Part shown: positions 1 through 8,180 of the stretch, one piece after another
Layout of the letters: every line of letters starts with the position of its first letter
How positions within the stretch are numbered: the first letter of the stretch is position 1
NCBI RefSeq assembly: GCF_013155125.1
Contig: NZ_CP053564.1
Span: 69,501 to 133,500 of the forward strand
Length of the DNA stretch: 64,000 nt
From: Pseudonocardia broussonetiae
Lineage (GTDB): Bacteria; Actinomycetota; Actinomycetes; Mycobacteriales; Pseudonocardiaceae
Direction: 5' to 3'
Notes under the pieces: model-generated
Databases searched by the model: none
The model's input: only the letters and a program-made list of their open reading frames with translations
Told to the model about the DNA's origin: nothing
Program-made: the position numbers and the translations under genes

Positions 1-2
1 CC

Positions 3-998
3 CGCTTCGAGCTGGCGCACATGGCCCACGCCGAGCTCCACACCCCCGACCTCGAGGGCAGCCTCTGGTTCTTCACCCGGCTCCTCGGCATGCGCGAGAC
101 CGCCCGCCACCAGGACTCGATCTACCTGCGCTGCTACGAAGACCCCTACCACCACAGCCTCAAACTCACCGCCCACGACCGACCCGGCCTGGGCAACATC
201 GGCTGGCGCACCACCTCCCCCGACGCCCTCCAACGCCGCGCCACCGCCCTCGACCAAGCCGGCCTCGGCACCGGCTGGACCACCGGCGACATCGGCGTCG
301 GCCGCACCTTCGGCTTCACCTCCCCCGACGGACACCCCATGGAACTCGTCTGGGACATCGAGAAGTACACCGCCCCACCCGCACTGCAGTCCCGGATCCT
401 CACCCGCCGCTCCAAGCGCCCCCTCCACGGCCTCCCCCCGCGACGCCTGGACCACGTCAACCTCATGGCCTCCGACGTCACCACCCAGAAGGAACTGTTC
501 GAACGCACCCTCGGGTTCCAGACCCGCGAACGCGTCATCGACGCCGCCGGCGGCGGCACCGAGATCGGCGCCTGGCTCAGCGTCAACAACCTCGGCCACG
601 AGATGGCCGTCATGCGCGACTCCACCGGCTCCCGGGGCCGCCTGCACCACCTCGCGTTCTGGTACGGGGTGCCCCAGCACAACACCGACGCCGCCGAACT
701 CTGCCGCGAGTACGGCATCCAGATCGAAGCCGGCCCCGACGTCCACGGCATCACCCAAGGCGCATTCCTCTACGTCTTCGAACCCGGCGGCAACCGCATC
801 GAACTGTTCGGCAACTCCGGCATCCTCCAGTTCGAACCCGACCACGACACCGTCACCTGGGACCTCGCCGACTTCGACACCGGCCTGGCCATCGGCGGCG
901 CCACCCTGCCCGCCGAGACCTACTTCGTCTACGGCACCCCCGCCACCGACGGCCAGGACAAGCTCCTCGACGGCTGGAAGGACCGCGACCTCGTCTGA
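3..998 (+). CDS. Extradiol (catechol 2,3-dioxygenase-like) ring-cleavage dioxygenase, 5' end cut by window
   Basis: Two-domain vicinal-oxygen-chelate dioxygenase. Counted from the Met at base 21, the metal triad fits the class I extradiol family: His145 (RRLDHV), His210 (GRLHHLAF) and Glu261 (GNRIELFG). The family signature is visible in VHGITQGAFLYVFEPGGN. The length is close to the usual ~300-330 residues. Codons upstream of base 21 stay open to the window edge and read RFELAH, so the true start lies outside the window. It probably cleaves a catechol-type ring with Fe(II) and O2, as part of aromatic degradation with the SDR that follows 44 bp later. The substrate cannot be told from sequence. 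Its codon use, almost all C-ending, is more extreme than that of its neighbours. Confidence 0.88.
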   Translation, partial: RFELAHMAHAELHTPDLEGSLWFFTRLLGMRETARHQDSIYLRCYEDPYHHSLKLTAHDRPGLGNIGWRTTSPDALQRRATALDQAGLGTGWTTGDIGVGRTFGFTSPDGHPMELVWDIEKYTAPPALQSRILTRRSKRPLHGLPPRRLDHVNLMASDVTTQKELFERTLGFQTRERVIDAAGGGTEIGAWLSVNNLGHEMAVMRDSTGSRGRLHHLAFWYGVPQHNTDAAELCREYGIQIEAGPDVHGITQGAFLYVFEPGGNRIELFGNSGILQFEPDHDTVTWDLADFDTGLAIGGATLPAETYFVYGTPATDGQDKLLDGWKDRDLV

Positions 999-1042
999 CG
1001 GGCGCACCGACCACAGCCGGAACGGACGGGAACGAGGGGAAC

Positions 1043-1876
1043 GTGGCAGGACGGATGGAAGGGAAGGTCGCGCTGGTCTCCGGCGCGGCCCGCGGCCAGG
1101 GCCGCAACCACGCCCTGCGGCTGGCCGAGGAGGGCGCGGACATCATCGCGTTCGACGTGGCCGCCGCGGTGCCCGCGCAGGGCGCCCCGGCGGCGACACC
1201 GGCGGACCTCGCCGAGACCGTGCGGCTCGTGGAGGACCGCGACCGGCGCATCGTCGCCACGCGGGCCGACGTCCGCGACCCCGACGCCGTCGCGGAGCTG
1301 GTCGAGCGCGGCGTGGCCGAGCTGGGCGGGCTCGACGTCGTGATCGCCAACGCCGGGATCCAGGGCAACCCGGGCCCGGCCGCGTCGACCTCGCCGGCCG
1401 ACTGGCAGGCGGTCATCGACACCAACCTCACCGGGGTGTTCCACACGGTCCGGCCGGCGATCCCGCACCTGATCGCCCGGGGTGGCGGCTCGATCGTGAT
1501 CACCAGCTCGTCGATCGGGCTCCGGTCCGTGCCGAACCTCGCCCCCTACGGAGCGGCGAAGGCCGGGCTGACCGGGCTCATGCGCACCCTCGCGCTGGAG
1601 CTGGCGGAGCACTCGATCCGGGTCAACACCGTCAACCCGACCACCGTCGGGACCCCGATGCTGCTCAACCCGGTCAACTTCGGCCTGTTCCGACCCGACC
1701 TGGAGGACCCGACCGAGGAGGACGTCCGGCCCGTGTACCGGACGCTCAACGCGCTGCCGGTCGCCTACCTGGACCCCGACGACATCAGCAACGCCGTGCT
1801 GTTCCTCGCCTCCGACGAGGGGCGCTACATCACGGGCGTCGCCCTGCCGGTGGACGCGGGGTACGCCGTGAAGTGA
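1043..1876 (+). CDS. Short-chain dehydrogenase, mycofactocin-dependent type
   Basis: 277-residue SDR. It has the nucleotide motif GAARGQG (residues 14-20), NAG (103-105), Asn128, catalytic Ser about 156 and Tyr169-x3-Lys173. The acidic/Ala-rich insertion between beta2 and beta3 (about residues 41-68) and the QGRNHA context are typical of SDRs that keep a bound NAD recycled by mycofactocin. That cofactor link is family knowledge, not visible chemistry. The GTG start is preceded by GAGGGGAA. It lies 44 bp after the dioxygenase and on the same strand, so the two are probably co-transcribed. The likely reaction is oxidation of an alcohol or cis-diol; the substrate is unknown. Confidence 0.88.
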   Translation: MAGRMEGKVALVSGAARGQGRNHALRLAEEGADIIAFDVAAAVPAQGAPAATPADLAETVRLVEDRDRRIVATRADVRDPDAVAELVERGVAELGGLDVVIANAGIQGNPGPAASTSPADWQAVIDTNLTGVFHTVRPAIPHLIARGGGSIVITSSSIGLRSVPNLAPYGAAKAGLTGLMRTLALELAEHSIRVNTVNPTTVGTPMLLNPVNFGLFRPDLEDPTEEDVRPVYRTLNALPVAYLDPDDISNAVLFLASDEGRYITGVALPVDAGYAVK

Positions 1877-1972
1877 GCGGCGGTGCCGAAGGTCTCGGCG
1901 ACCCAGTCGGCGATGAAGTGGGTGGCGTGGGGCATGTCGTCGAGGTTGACGTGCCCCACGCCGCAGCTCGGG

Positions 1973-2818
1973 TCAGTCGATCTGACCGGCTTCCCGGGCC
2001 GCGCGGACCGTCTCCGTGCGGTTGCGCGTGCCCAACTTGCGCATGGCGTTCTGGAGGTAGGTCTTCACCGTCGTGGGCATGACGGCGAGCTGCTCCGCGA
2101 CCTCGGCGTTCGTGCGGCCCAGCGCGACTGCGGCGAGCACCTGGTGCTCCCGCCCGGTCAGGTGGGGAACGGCACTCCCGCCGCGCACGGACGGCGGCCG
2201 CAGTCGATCGCACAGCACGTGCAGGCGGTCGCGCAGGCCGTCGTCGGACGTGGCCCGGGCGATCGACAGCAGTTCCTCGTGGATCTCGTGCAGGGCGGCG
2301 ACGGGCCGCGGTTCCTCACGCCGCCGGAGCTCGTCGACGATCCGCAGCCGGCGGGCCACCTCGTACTCGACGGCGAACTCCCGTGCCAGTGCGGCCGCGA
2401 CGCGGGCCGAGGCGTCGAGAGTGCGTTCGCCGAGCGGTTGGGTCGTCCGCGCCGACCCGTAGAGCAGTGCCCGGACATCCCGGCCGACGTGCACCGGCAC
2501 GGCCAGCAGACCGTGGGTCCGTTCCTCGACGAGCTTGTGGTCGTACACGTGGCTGATGGTCGTCGCGTGCAGGTAGTCGTTCACCAGGATCGGCCGCCCC
2601 AGCTGGAGCGCCTTGCCCCCGGCGCCCATGCCCCGCGTCACGACGAAGCCGCGCATCGTCTCGGTCAGCATGCCGTGCAGCTGGGTGACGACCAGTCGCC
2701 GCCCGTCCTGGGTGACCGTGCCGGCCATGGCACCGTCCAGCCCGGTGGCCCGCTGCAACCGGGGCAGCGCGTGGCGCAGGGGGCGGCCCAGGTCTGGACC
2801 CGTCGCGGTGTCGATCAT
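1973..2818 (-). CDS. LuxR-type transcriptional regulator with N-terminal GAF-like domain
   Basis: 281 residues from the ATG at 2818. The reading frame is open further upstream to 3007, but that extension is low-complexity. The C-terminal 60 residues form a LuxR/NarL helix-turn-helix (LTGREHQVLAAVALGRTNAE, then TVKTYLQNAMRKLG). The N-terminal two-thirds, with a GKALQLGRPILVNDYL motif, resembles the GAF sensor fold of IclR/LuxR aromatic-pathway regulators. It is transcribed toward the SDR gene and divergently from the small ABM gene at 2988, so it may control either. No autoinducer-binding domain is evident. Confidence 0.85.
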   Translation of the reverse strand: MIDTATGPDLGRPLRHALPRLQRATGLDGAMAGTVTQDGRRLVVTQLHGMLTETMRGFVVTRGMGAGGKALQLGRPILVNDYLHATTISHVYDHKLVEERTHGLLAVPVHVGRDVRALLYGSARTTQPLGERTLDASARVAAALAREFAVEYEVARRLRIVDELRRREEPRPVAALHEIHEELLSIARATSDDGLRDRLHVLCDRLRPPSVRGGSAVPHLTGREHQVLAAVALGRTNAEVAEQLAVMPTTVKTYLQNAMRKLGTRNRTETVRAAREAGQID

Positions 2819-2987
2819 GATGGCCTCGGATCGGACGCACCCACGCCTCGAGTGGGCTGGGGCCGAGTGTGGCACGCGGCGACCACCGGGCTCCTCCTCC
2901 TTTCGGACGTGACCGGAGCCGGCGTCGCCGCCGAAGCTCGTCCCCGCGGGCCGCCCACCCGGGCAGCCCTCGACGAAGGGGGACGAC

Positions 2988-3284
2988 GTGTTCGCTGTCA
3001 TCCGCACCTACGAGGACGAGGCGCCGGGAGTGGTCGAGGAGATCCGCACGCGAGCGGACGGCCTCCGCGACGTGATGCACGGCATCGACGGCGTCGTGGC
3101 CTACTACCTGCTGGACCTCGGCAACGGCGCGGTGACGACGGTCGGCGTCTTCGACGACCGGTCGGGCGCCGAGGAGTCGACGCGGGCAGCAGGCCGGTGG
3201 TTGCGCGAGACCGGCCTCGCGGAGCTGGTGCCGAACCCGCCGACGATCGCCCAGGGCGAGGTCGTGGTCGACGCACGGCCGTGA
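2988..3284 (+). CDS. Small ABM-like (ferredoxin-like fold) protein
   Basis: 98 residues. The start FAVIRTYEDEAP and the alternating beta/alpha pattern, with a GVVAYYLLDLGNGAVTTVGVFDD core, match the antibiotic-biosynthesis-monooxygenase/dimeric alpha-beta barrel fold. GTG start with GAAGGGGG upstream. Members include small cofactor-free oxygenases and many proteins of unknown role. Divergent from the LuxR regulator, 169 bp away. No catalytic residue can be assigned. Confidence 0.7.
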   Translation: MFAVIRTYEDEAPGVVEEIRTRADGLRDVMHGIDGVVAYYLLDLGNGAVTTVGVFDDRSGAEESTRAAGRWLRETGLAELVPNPPTIAQGEVVVDARP

Positions 3285-3340
3285 CGCGACCCGGGCGAGG
3301 CGGCCCGACTCCCGCCCACGTCCGTCGGCTCTGCCCCGGC

Positions 3341-3358
3341 CGGCTCGTCGACGAGCCG
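3341..3358. promoter_or_regulatory. 18-bp perfect palindrome
   Basis: CGGCTCGTCGACGAGCCG is self-complementary without a loop, so it suits a dimeric protein site better than a terminator. It lies 42 bp upstream of the small gene at 3401 and 57 bp after the ABM gene. No bound protein is known. The intergenic stretch 3285-3400 holds nothing else obvious. Confidence 0.4.
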
Positions 3359-3400
3359 ATCACCGCACCGGACACACCTGAGCACGCCGAGAGGAACACG

Positions 3401-3700
3401 ATGGACGCGAACACGCGCCTCGTCCCCCGCGCGCCGGCCGGCGGGATCCGGCTCTTCCCTCCGTCCGAGCCGCCGATCACCGGCGATCCGCGCGGCCGCC
3501 TGCCCCTGCACGAGGCCTCCCGCCTCCGCGCCGCCGCCCACCACGCCAGACGCGCCTACCCGGGACCGATCGGCGAGCTCCTGGCGCGCGAGCTCACGGC
3601 CCACGCGGAGTTCGGCTACCGCTTCGCTGCCGATCACCTGCTCACCCGTCTCGTGGCCGAGGTGCTGCGCACCCCCCTTGCTCCCGTCGTGCCGTCCTGA
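3401..3700 (+). CDS. Hypothetical small protein
   Basis: 99 residues from an ATG preceded by GAGAGGAAC, in a frame open upstream but without convincing coding character there. The N-terminal third is Pro/Arg-rich. The remainder is predicted helical (LHEASRLRAAAHHARRAYPG, then ELLARELTAHAEFGYRFAAD). I do not recognise the family. Helical Arg/Ala-rich proteins of this size are common next to actinobacterial LuxR genes, but nothing shows a function. Confidence 0.5.
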   Translation: MDANTRLVPRAPAGGIRLFPPSEPPITGDPRGRLPLHEASRLRAAAHHARRAYPGPIGELLARELTAHAEFGYRFAADHLLTRLVAEVLRTPLAPVVPS

Positions 3701-3713
3701 TCGGTGTTGCCGG

Positions 3714-4430
3714 TCAGCGCGACGGCGGCATCGAGTCCGTCCGTGCGGCTCGATGGGCCGCTGTGCCCGGAACGTGTGCGGCGAAGGGACTGGGGCGGAT
3801 CCACGAGGAGAACTCACGGATCAGGCCGGTCGCGCCGGCCAGTTCCAACCGGCCACACCGCAGGGCATCGGCGTAGGTGGTCCGGGTGAGGTGGATGTCG
3901 ACGAGACAGGCGGCGTCGGTCCGCGCCACCAGGTCCTCGGTGTAGCCCGTTCCTCGCGTGCACAGCTCGGAGGCCGGGCGGTGGAGGATCATCCAGTAGT
4001 GCTCCTCGGGGCGGTCGCGCAGGTCGACCCGAACGACGACGGTCCGGTCCGGCAGCCGATCCACGTCGACGAGTCTCGTCGTGGCCCACAACACGTAGGC
4101 AGGGTCCAGGTGGTGCGGCTCGACCTCGATCCAGCGGGCGCCCCACCGTCCCAGGGCGTCACAGACCGGCTTGAGCTCGCGCCCCATGTCGGTGAGGCTG
4201 TACCAGCGTCCGCGGCCGGTCGGGGCAGGCCTGCTGGTGATCACGCCGTTGCGCTCCAGGGTGTCCAGCCTCTGTGCGAGGAGCGCCGTGGAGATCCCGG
4301 GGGCACCTTGCCGGATCTCGGTGAAGGTGCGGCACCCGACCAGCAGGTTGCGCACGATGACCGGCGTCCAGCGCTGCGCGAACAGCTCCGCGGCACGCGC
4401 GATCGGGCAGAACTGCCCGTAGGTCTGCAT
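3714..4430 (-). CDS. HxlR-family winged-helix transcriptional regulator
   Basis: 238 residues from the ATG at 4430. Residues 1-95 are a typical HxlR domain: CPIARAAELFAQRWTPVIVR with the conserved N-terminal Cys, then EIRQGAPGISTALLAQRLDT and a basic wing (RPAPTGRGRWYSL). The ~130-residue C-terminal part (EHYWMILHRPASELCTRG) is longer than in minimal HxlR proteins and could bind a ligand. Divergent from the cupin gene at 4539, its likely target. The inverted repeat AACT-TC-AGTT at 4464-4473 lies between them. Confidence 0.85.
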   Translation of the reverse strand: MQTYGQFCPIARAAELFAQRWTPVIVRNLLVGCRTFTEIRQGAPGISTALLAQRLDTLERNGVITSRPAPTGRGRWYSLTDMGRELKPVCDALGRWGARWIEVEPHHLDPAYVLWATTRLVDVDRLPDRTVVVRVDLRDRPEEHYWMILHRPASELCTRGTGYTEDLVARTDAACLVDIHLTRTTYADALRCGRLELAGATGLIREFSSWIRPSPFAAHVPGTAAHRAARTDSMPPSR

Positions 4431-4463
4431 CCGCCCAGCGTGGGCCGAGTGCGAGGGCGACAC

Positions 4464-4473
4464 AACTTCAGTT
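4464..4473. promoter_or_regulatory. Possible HxlR operator
   Basis: AACT-TC-AGTT, a short inverted repeat in an otherwise GC-rich 108-bp divergent intergenic region between the HxlR gene and the cupin gene. HxlR regulators often bind ACTT-N-AAGT-like dyads beside their own gene; that link here is inference. Confidence 0.3.
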
Positions 4474-4538
4474 TCTGGGCTTTCCCCACGGCGACCGAGC
4501 CAGGAGCCTGGCCTTCGGACAGAGAGGTGGTGGGCCGG

Positions 4539-4988
4539 ATGCTCATTCCGGGGCAGGGACATGTGGTGGCGCCGGGCGAGGGCCGCGTCGTCGACCTCGG
4601 CGTCACCAGGATGAGGGTGCTCGCCGCCGGACAGGACGTCACCCGGGGCACGTTCACGCTGGCCGAGTTCAGCGGCGGCGCGGGACCGTGGACGGTGCCG
4701 CACCTGCACCGGGGCATGGAGGAGTCGTTCTTCGTGCTCGACGGCGAGTTCGCCTTCACCATCGGCGAGCAGGAGGTCACCGGTGGCACGGGCAGCTACC
4801 TCCTCGTCCCGCGCGACACCCCGCACGTCCTGGCCGCGACGACCGAGCACGCGCGCTGCCTCGTCCTGATGGTGCCCGGCGGCCAGGAGGAGATGTTCTA
4901 CGAGCTCGGAGCCCTGGGGGCCGACAGCCTGCGCGACCCGGCCGTGCGAGCAGCGATATCCGCGCGGTACGACTCGGTCCCCGTCTGA
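4539..4988 (+). CDS. Cupin-domain protein
   Basis: 149 residues. A single cupin barrel carries both conserved motifs: motif 1 with HLHRGMEESFFVLDGEF (two His plus Glu, metal ligands) and motif 2 with VPRDTPHVLAA. ATG at 4539 with AGAGAGGTGG upstream; an in-frame GTG at 4527 is an alternative. The fold allows isomerase, dioxygenase or sensor roles, and no family-specific function can be assigned. Divergent from the HxlR regulator. Confidence 0.82.
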   Translation: MLIPGQGHVVAPGEGRVVDLGVTRMRVLAAGQDVTRGTFTLAEFSGGAGPWTVPHLHRGMEESFFVLDGEFAFTIGEQEVTGGTGSYLLVPRDTPHVLAATTEHARCLVLMVPGGQEEMFYELGALGADSLRDPAVRAAISARYDSVPV

Positions 4989-5057
4989 CGGGCGGGGCCG
5001 CGCTGCGGGACCGGATGTCAGGGCGCGCCCGCCCCGGGGTCGCCCCGCGCCCCGCGA

Positions 5058-6557
5058 TCAGGCCAGCACCGTCGCCAGGGTGGCGATGCCGTGGCGCATG
5101 TCCTCGGTCGTGGTGCCGGCGTACCCGAGCAGGAGCGCGGGCATCTGCTCGGGGCGCAGGTAGTGGTTCGACAGCGGCCAGACGTGCACGCCCTGGCGCA
5201 GCGCGTTCTTGGCGACGGCGCGGTCGTCGCGGTGCGCCTCGAGGAGGCCGACCAGGTGGAGCCCGCCGTCCGACGGGACCAGGCGCAGCTGCTCCCCGAG
5301 CGGCTCGGCCAGCCGGAGCAGCTCCTGCTGGCGCTCGCGGTGCAGCACCCGGGTGCGGCGCAGGTGGCGGGCGAAGTGGCCCTGCTCGATGAAGTCGGTG
5401 ACGACGGCCTGGTCGATGACGTGGGCGTGCATGTCGGTGGACAGGTGCGCGGCCAGGAAGCCGTCGACGAGATCGGGTGGGGCGATGACGTAGCCGAGCC
5501 GCAGGCCGGGGAACAGCACCTTGCTGAACGTGCCCACGTAGATGACGCGCTGGCGGGAGTCGATCGCCATGAGCGCGGCGTGGGGCCGGCCGAGGTACCG
5601 GAACTCGGCGTCGTAGTCGTCCTCCACGATCCACGAGTCGTGCGTGCTGGCCCAGTCGATGAGGGCGAGGCGGCGCTCCAGGGTCATCGTGTGACCGAGC
5701 GGGAACTGGTGCGACGGGGTGACGACGGCCAGGCGCGCCCGCGGTTCGAGCATCCGGCCGGCGTCGACGTCGAGCCCGTTCCGGTCGACGGGGACCGGGA
5801 TGATCCGGGCGCTCGCCGACACCAGCGCCGCGCGCGCGCCGAGGTACCCCGGGTCCTCGAGCCACGCCGCGTCCCCGGGATCGAGCAGGATCCGCGCGCA
5901 GAACTCGAGGGCCTGCTGGGAGCCGGTGGTGATGATGACCTGCTCGGCGCGGCAGTGGATGCCGCGGGCGGTGCTGATGTAGCCGGCGATCGCCTCGCGG
6001 AGGGGGCGGTACCCGGCGGGGTCGTCGTAGCGCATCAGGCGGACCCCGGACCTGCGGAACCGCTCGGTGTACAGCGACAGCCAGATCTCGCGGGGGAACG
6101 CGTCGAGCGCGGGGAGGCCGATGAGGAAGGACGTGCCCCGGGGCGCGCGGCCCAGCACGGAGGGCAGGGGCACTCGGCGGGTCATCGCGAGCCGTTCGCC
6201 CCGGGCGGACAGCTTCGCCGTCGTGCTCACGGACGGCGGTGCCGCGCCCGCCCTCGCGCTCACCGACCCGCTGGTGAGCAGCTGCTCGGGCAGCAGGTGG
6301 GCGACGTAGGTGCCCGATCCCTGGCGGCCGGTGATGTACCCCTCCGCCTGCAGCTGCTCGAAGGCGGCCAGCACCGTGTTGCGCGACAGGCCCGTCTCGA
6401 CCGCCAGGGTGCGGCTGGGCGGCAGCCGGGTCCCCGCTCCCAGCTGCCCGGTCAGGATGCTGGACCGCAGCTGCTCGTAGAGCGCCTTGTAGGCCGGTGT
6501 CCTCGCCCGACCCGGATTGGTCCCGTCCGCATCCGGCGTGTTGCGCGCAGATGACAC
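5058..6557 (-). CDS. MocR/PdxR-type regulator (GntR HTH fused to aminotransferase fold)
   Basis: About 499 residues. The N-terminal GntR winged helix (ALYEQLRSSILTGQL, PPSRTLAVETGLSRNTV, QAEGYITGRQGSGTYV) is followed by a fold-type I PLP-aminotransferase domain with the Schiff-base Lys in YVGTFSKVLFPGLRLGY. Such proteins are PLP-sensing regulators of B6, GABA, taurine or aminotransferase genes. I prefer the GTG at 6557 because GGGGGAA lies 4 bp upstream; a TTG at 6626 would add 23 residues. Divergent from the ABM-zinc-ribbon gene at 6708, which makes that gene a likely target. Confidence 0.9.
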   Translation of the reverse strand: MSSARNTPDADGTNPGRARTPAYKALYEQLRSSILTGQLGAGTRLPPSRTLAVETGLSRNTVLAAFEQLQAEGYITGRQGSGTYVAHLLPEQLLTSGSVSARAGAAPPSVSTTAKLSARGERLAMTRRVPLPSVLGRAPRGTSFLIGLPALDAFPREIWLSLYTERFRRSGVRLMRYDDPAGYRPLREAIAGYISTARGIHCRAEQVIITTGSQQALEFCARILLDPGDAAWLEDPGYLGARAALVSASARIIPVPVDRNGLDVDAGRMLEPRARLAVVTPSHQFPLGHTMTLERRLALIDWASTHDSWIVEDDYDAEFRYLGRPHAALMAIDSRQRVIYVGTFSKVLFPGLRLGYVIAPPDLVDGFLAAHLSTDMHAHVIDQAVVTDFIEQGHFARHLRRTRVLHRERQQELLRLAEPLGEQLRLVPSDGGLHLVGLLEAHRDDRAVAKNALRQGVHVWPLSNHYLRPEQMPALLLGYAGTTTEDMRHGIATLATVLA

Positions 6558-6605
6558 GTGGTTCCCCCCGTCGCCGCTCGATTGGCTCTGGCCGATGCCC
6601 GGATC

Positions 6606-6664
6606 CGGGCTAGCGTCAGGAACCAACAGGCCGGGTCAGACTAGCCCGAGGCTGCTGCAGCAGC
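6606..6664. promoter_or_regulatory. Dyad cluster in the MocR divergent promoter region
   Basis: An 8-bp inverted repeat CGGGCTAG/CTAGCCCG (6606-6613 and 6641-6648, 35 bp apart) is followed by the 14-bp perfect palindrome GCTGCTGCAGCAGC at 6651-6664. All lie between the MocR gene and the divergent gene at 6708. They are candidate operators for MocR; no experimental consensus is available to compare. Confidence 0.35.
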
Positions 6665-6707
6665 GCCCTGTCCAGCACCGATGACCGAGTCGAACAGGAG
6701 CAGAGCT

Positions 6708-7220
6708 GTGCCCATCTACCTGAGCATGCAGCGCGTGCGGTTCTCCAGCCCCGACGCCTACGAGAAGTTCAAGGTCGTCTTCGGCGACACCCGGCACCAC
6801 CTGATGAAGCTCCCCGGCTTCCTGCACCTCACCTGGTGGGAGCACCCGGACGACCCGACGTGGTTCAACGAGTGCAGCTTCTGGACGAGCAAGACCGCGC
6901 TCTACGACTGGCACACCGACACCTACCACAAGCACGCCAAGGCCTGGGCCGCCAACGGCGCGATCATGGAGGACATCATCACCAACTTCGAGCTCGTCGG
7001 GACGCGCCTGCTGCGCATCTGCCCCTGCTGCAACGAGCTCCAGGACAAGGTCTACGAGCTGGCCCAGGAGCAGGCGGTCCTGCGGGAGCAGTGCCCGAAG
7101 TGCGGCTTCCACTTCCCCTACCTGACCGAGCAGCCCTCGAGCTTCGCCGTGTTCAAGGACGCGCCACTGGGTCAGATCGAGGAACCCGCCGCCGCGGAAC
7201 GGCAGGCGGTCCAGGCGTAG
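6708..7220 (+). CDS. ABM-fold domain fused to a CxxC-CxxC zinc-ribbon
   Basis: 170 residues from the GTG at 6708, which has AGGAG seven bases upstream; an ATG at 6681 would place that Shine-Dalgarno inside the gene. Residues 1-90 look like an ABM/heme-degrading-monooxygenase-like alpha-beta barrel (IYLSMQRVRFSSPDAYEKF, HHLMKLPGFLHLTWWEHPDD). The C-terminal part has two Cys pairs, CPCC near residue 105 and CPKCGF near 136, about 30 residues apart and enough for a zinc ribbon or rubredoxin-like site. I do not know a characterised protein with this order. Divergent from a MocR regulator. Confidence 0.75.
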   Translation: MPIYLSMQRVRFSSPDAYEKFKVVFGDTRHHLMKLPGFLHLTWWEHPDDPTWFNECSFWTSKTALYDWHTDTYHKHAKAWAANGAIMEDIITNFELVGTRLLRICPCCNELQDKVYELAQEQAVLREQCPKCGFHFPYLTEQPSSFAVFKDAPLGQIEEPAAAERQAVQA

Positions 7221-7230
7221 GCGCCGCCCG

Positions 7231-8154
7231 TCAGGGGGTCGCCGCGAGGTCGGACACCTCACCGCTGCGGGTGGTGTCGTAGCCGCCGAGCGCGGTGACC
7301 GCGGCCCGCACGGCGGGCTCGTGCAGCGCGGCGATCAGCGGTGCGGCGGCGTCGAGCGCCGCCGCACCGAGGACGATGTCGTAGTCCTCGGTGACCAGCG
7401 GCAGGAAGTCCAGGTCCAGGTCGTGCGCAGCGGACCGGACCCCGAGGCCGGCGTCGACGGTCCCGGACGCGACGGACAGCGCCACCTCCATGTGCGAGCC
7501 GGTCTCCGGGCCGCGCAGCGCGTCGGGGTCCCGACCGGCGGCGAGCAGCAGCGTGTCGAGCAGGATGCGGGTGCCGGTGCCGGGTCGGCGCTTGGCGACC
7601 CGCAGCGGCCCCAGGTCGGCGGCGCCGGACAGCCCGCGGGGGTTGCCGGGGGCCACGATGATGCCCTGCTCGCGTCGCCACAGGTGGATGAGGTGCGGCC
7701 GCCGGTCGCGCAGGAGGCTGCGGGCGAACGGCGCGTTGTAGACGCCGCTGTGGTGCAGCAGGTGCACCGCGGCGCCGTCGGCCCGGCCCTGGCGGACCGC
7801 GCGCAGCCCGTCGAAGCTGCCGTCGGTCCCGATGCTGTGGACGGACTGGCCGAGGGTCCGGGTGACGACGTCGAGGGCCGGGTCGTCGCTGCCGGCGAGG
7901 CGGAACACCAGCTCGGCGTGCAGGAACCGGCGGGCGGCGACCGCGCCTGCGGCCGCCACCCGGGTGCGTCGCCGGTCGGCGGTGACGATCACCCCGGCGT
8001 CGACCAGGGTCCGCTGCGCGCGGCCGACCGTCGTGGCCGTCGTCCCGAACCGCTGCGCCAGCTCGCGCACCGGGGGGAGCTCGGCGCCGGCGGCGATGTC
8101 GCCCGCGCTGATCCTCTCGGCCAGATCGGTGCAGATCTCCCGGTATCGCGTCAC
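7231..8154 (-). CDS. GntR-type HTH fused to a periplasmic-binding-protein-like domain, probable tup regulator
   Basis: About 307 residues from the GTG at 8154. The N-terminal GntR winged helix (ERISAGDIAAGAELPPVREL, FGTTATTVGRAQRTLVDAG) is joined to a ~210-residue PBP-like ligand domain (RPGTGTRILLDTLLLAAGRD, SVASGTVDAGLGVRSAAHDL). This domain is found in oxyanion-responsive one-component regulators of the ModE/PBP_like type. It lies divergently 26 bp from the tungstate-binding lipoprotein gene, so it probably senses tungstate or molybdate and controls tupABC. The longer frame up to 8214 would run into tupA and is rejected. Confidence 0.8.
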   Translation of the reverse strand: MTRYREICTDLAERISAGDIAAGAELPPVRELAQRFGTTATTVGRAQRTLVDAGVIVTADRRRTRVAAAGAVAARRFLHAELVFRLAGSDDPALDVVTRTLGQSVHSIGTDGSFDGLRAVRQGRADGAAVHLLHHSGVYNAPFARSLLRDRRPHLIHLWRREQGIIVAPGNPRGLSGAADLGPLRVAKRRPGTGTRILLDTLLLAAGRDPDALRGPETGSHMEVALSVASGTVDAGLGVRSAAHDLDLDFLPLVTEDYDIVLGAAALDAAAPLIAALHEPAVRAAVTALGGYDTTRSGEVSDLAATP

Positions 8155-8180
8155 AGCCCCGCACCCTAGGCTCCCGCTCT
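8155..8180. promoter_or_regulatory. Overlapping divergent promoters of regulator and tupA
   Basis: Only 26 bp separate two divergent GTG starts. The palindrome CCTAGG (8165-8170) supplies a -10-like TAGGCT on the plus strand and TAGGGT on the minus strand. Each lies about 8-11 bases before its GTG, so one or both mRNAs may be leaderless and the two promoters would compete. Inferred from spacing only. Confidence 0.35.

Noticed and set aside
6558..6626. TTG start for the MocR gene at 6626
   Set aside because: It has no ribosome site, whereas the GTG at 6557 has GGGGGAA at proper spacing and the extra residues are not conserved in style.
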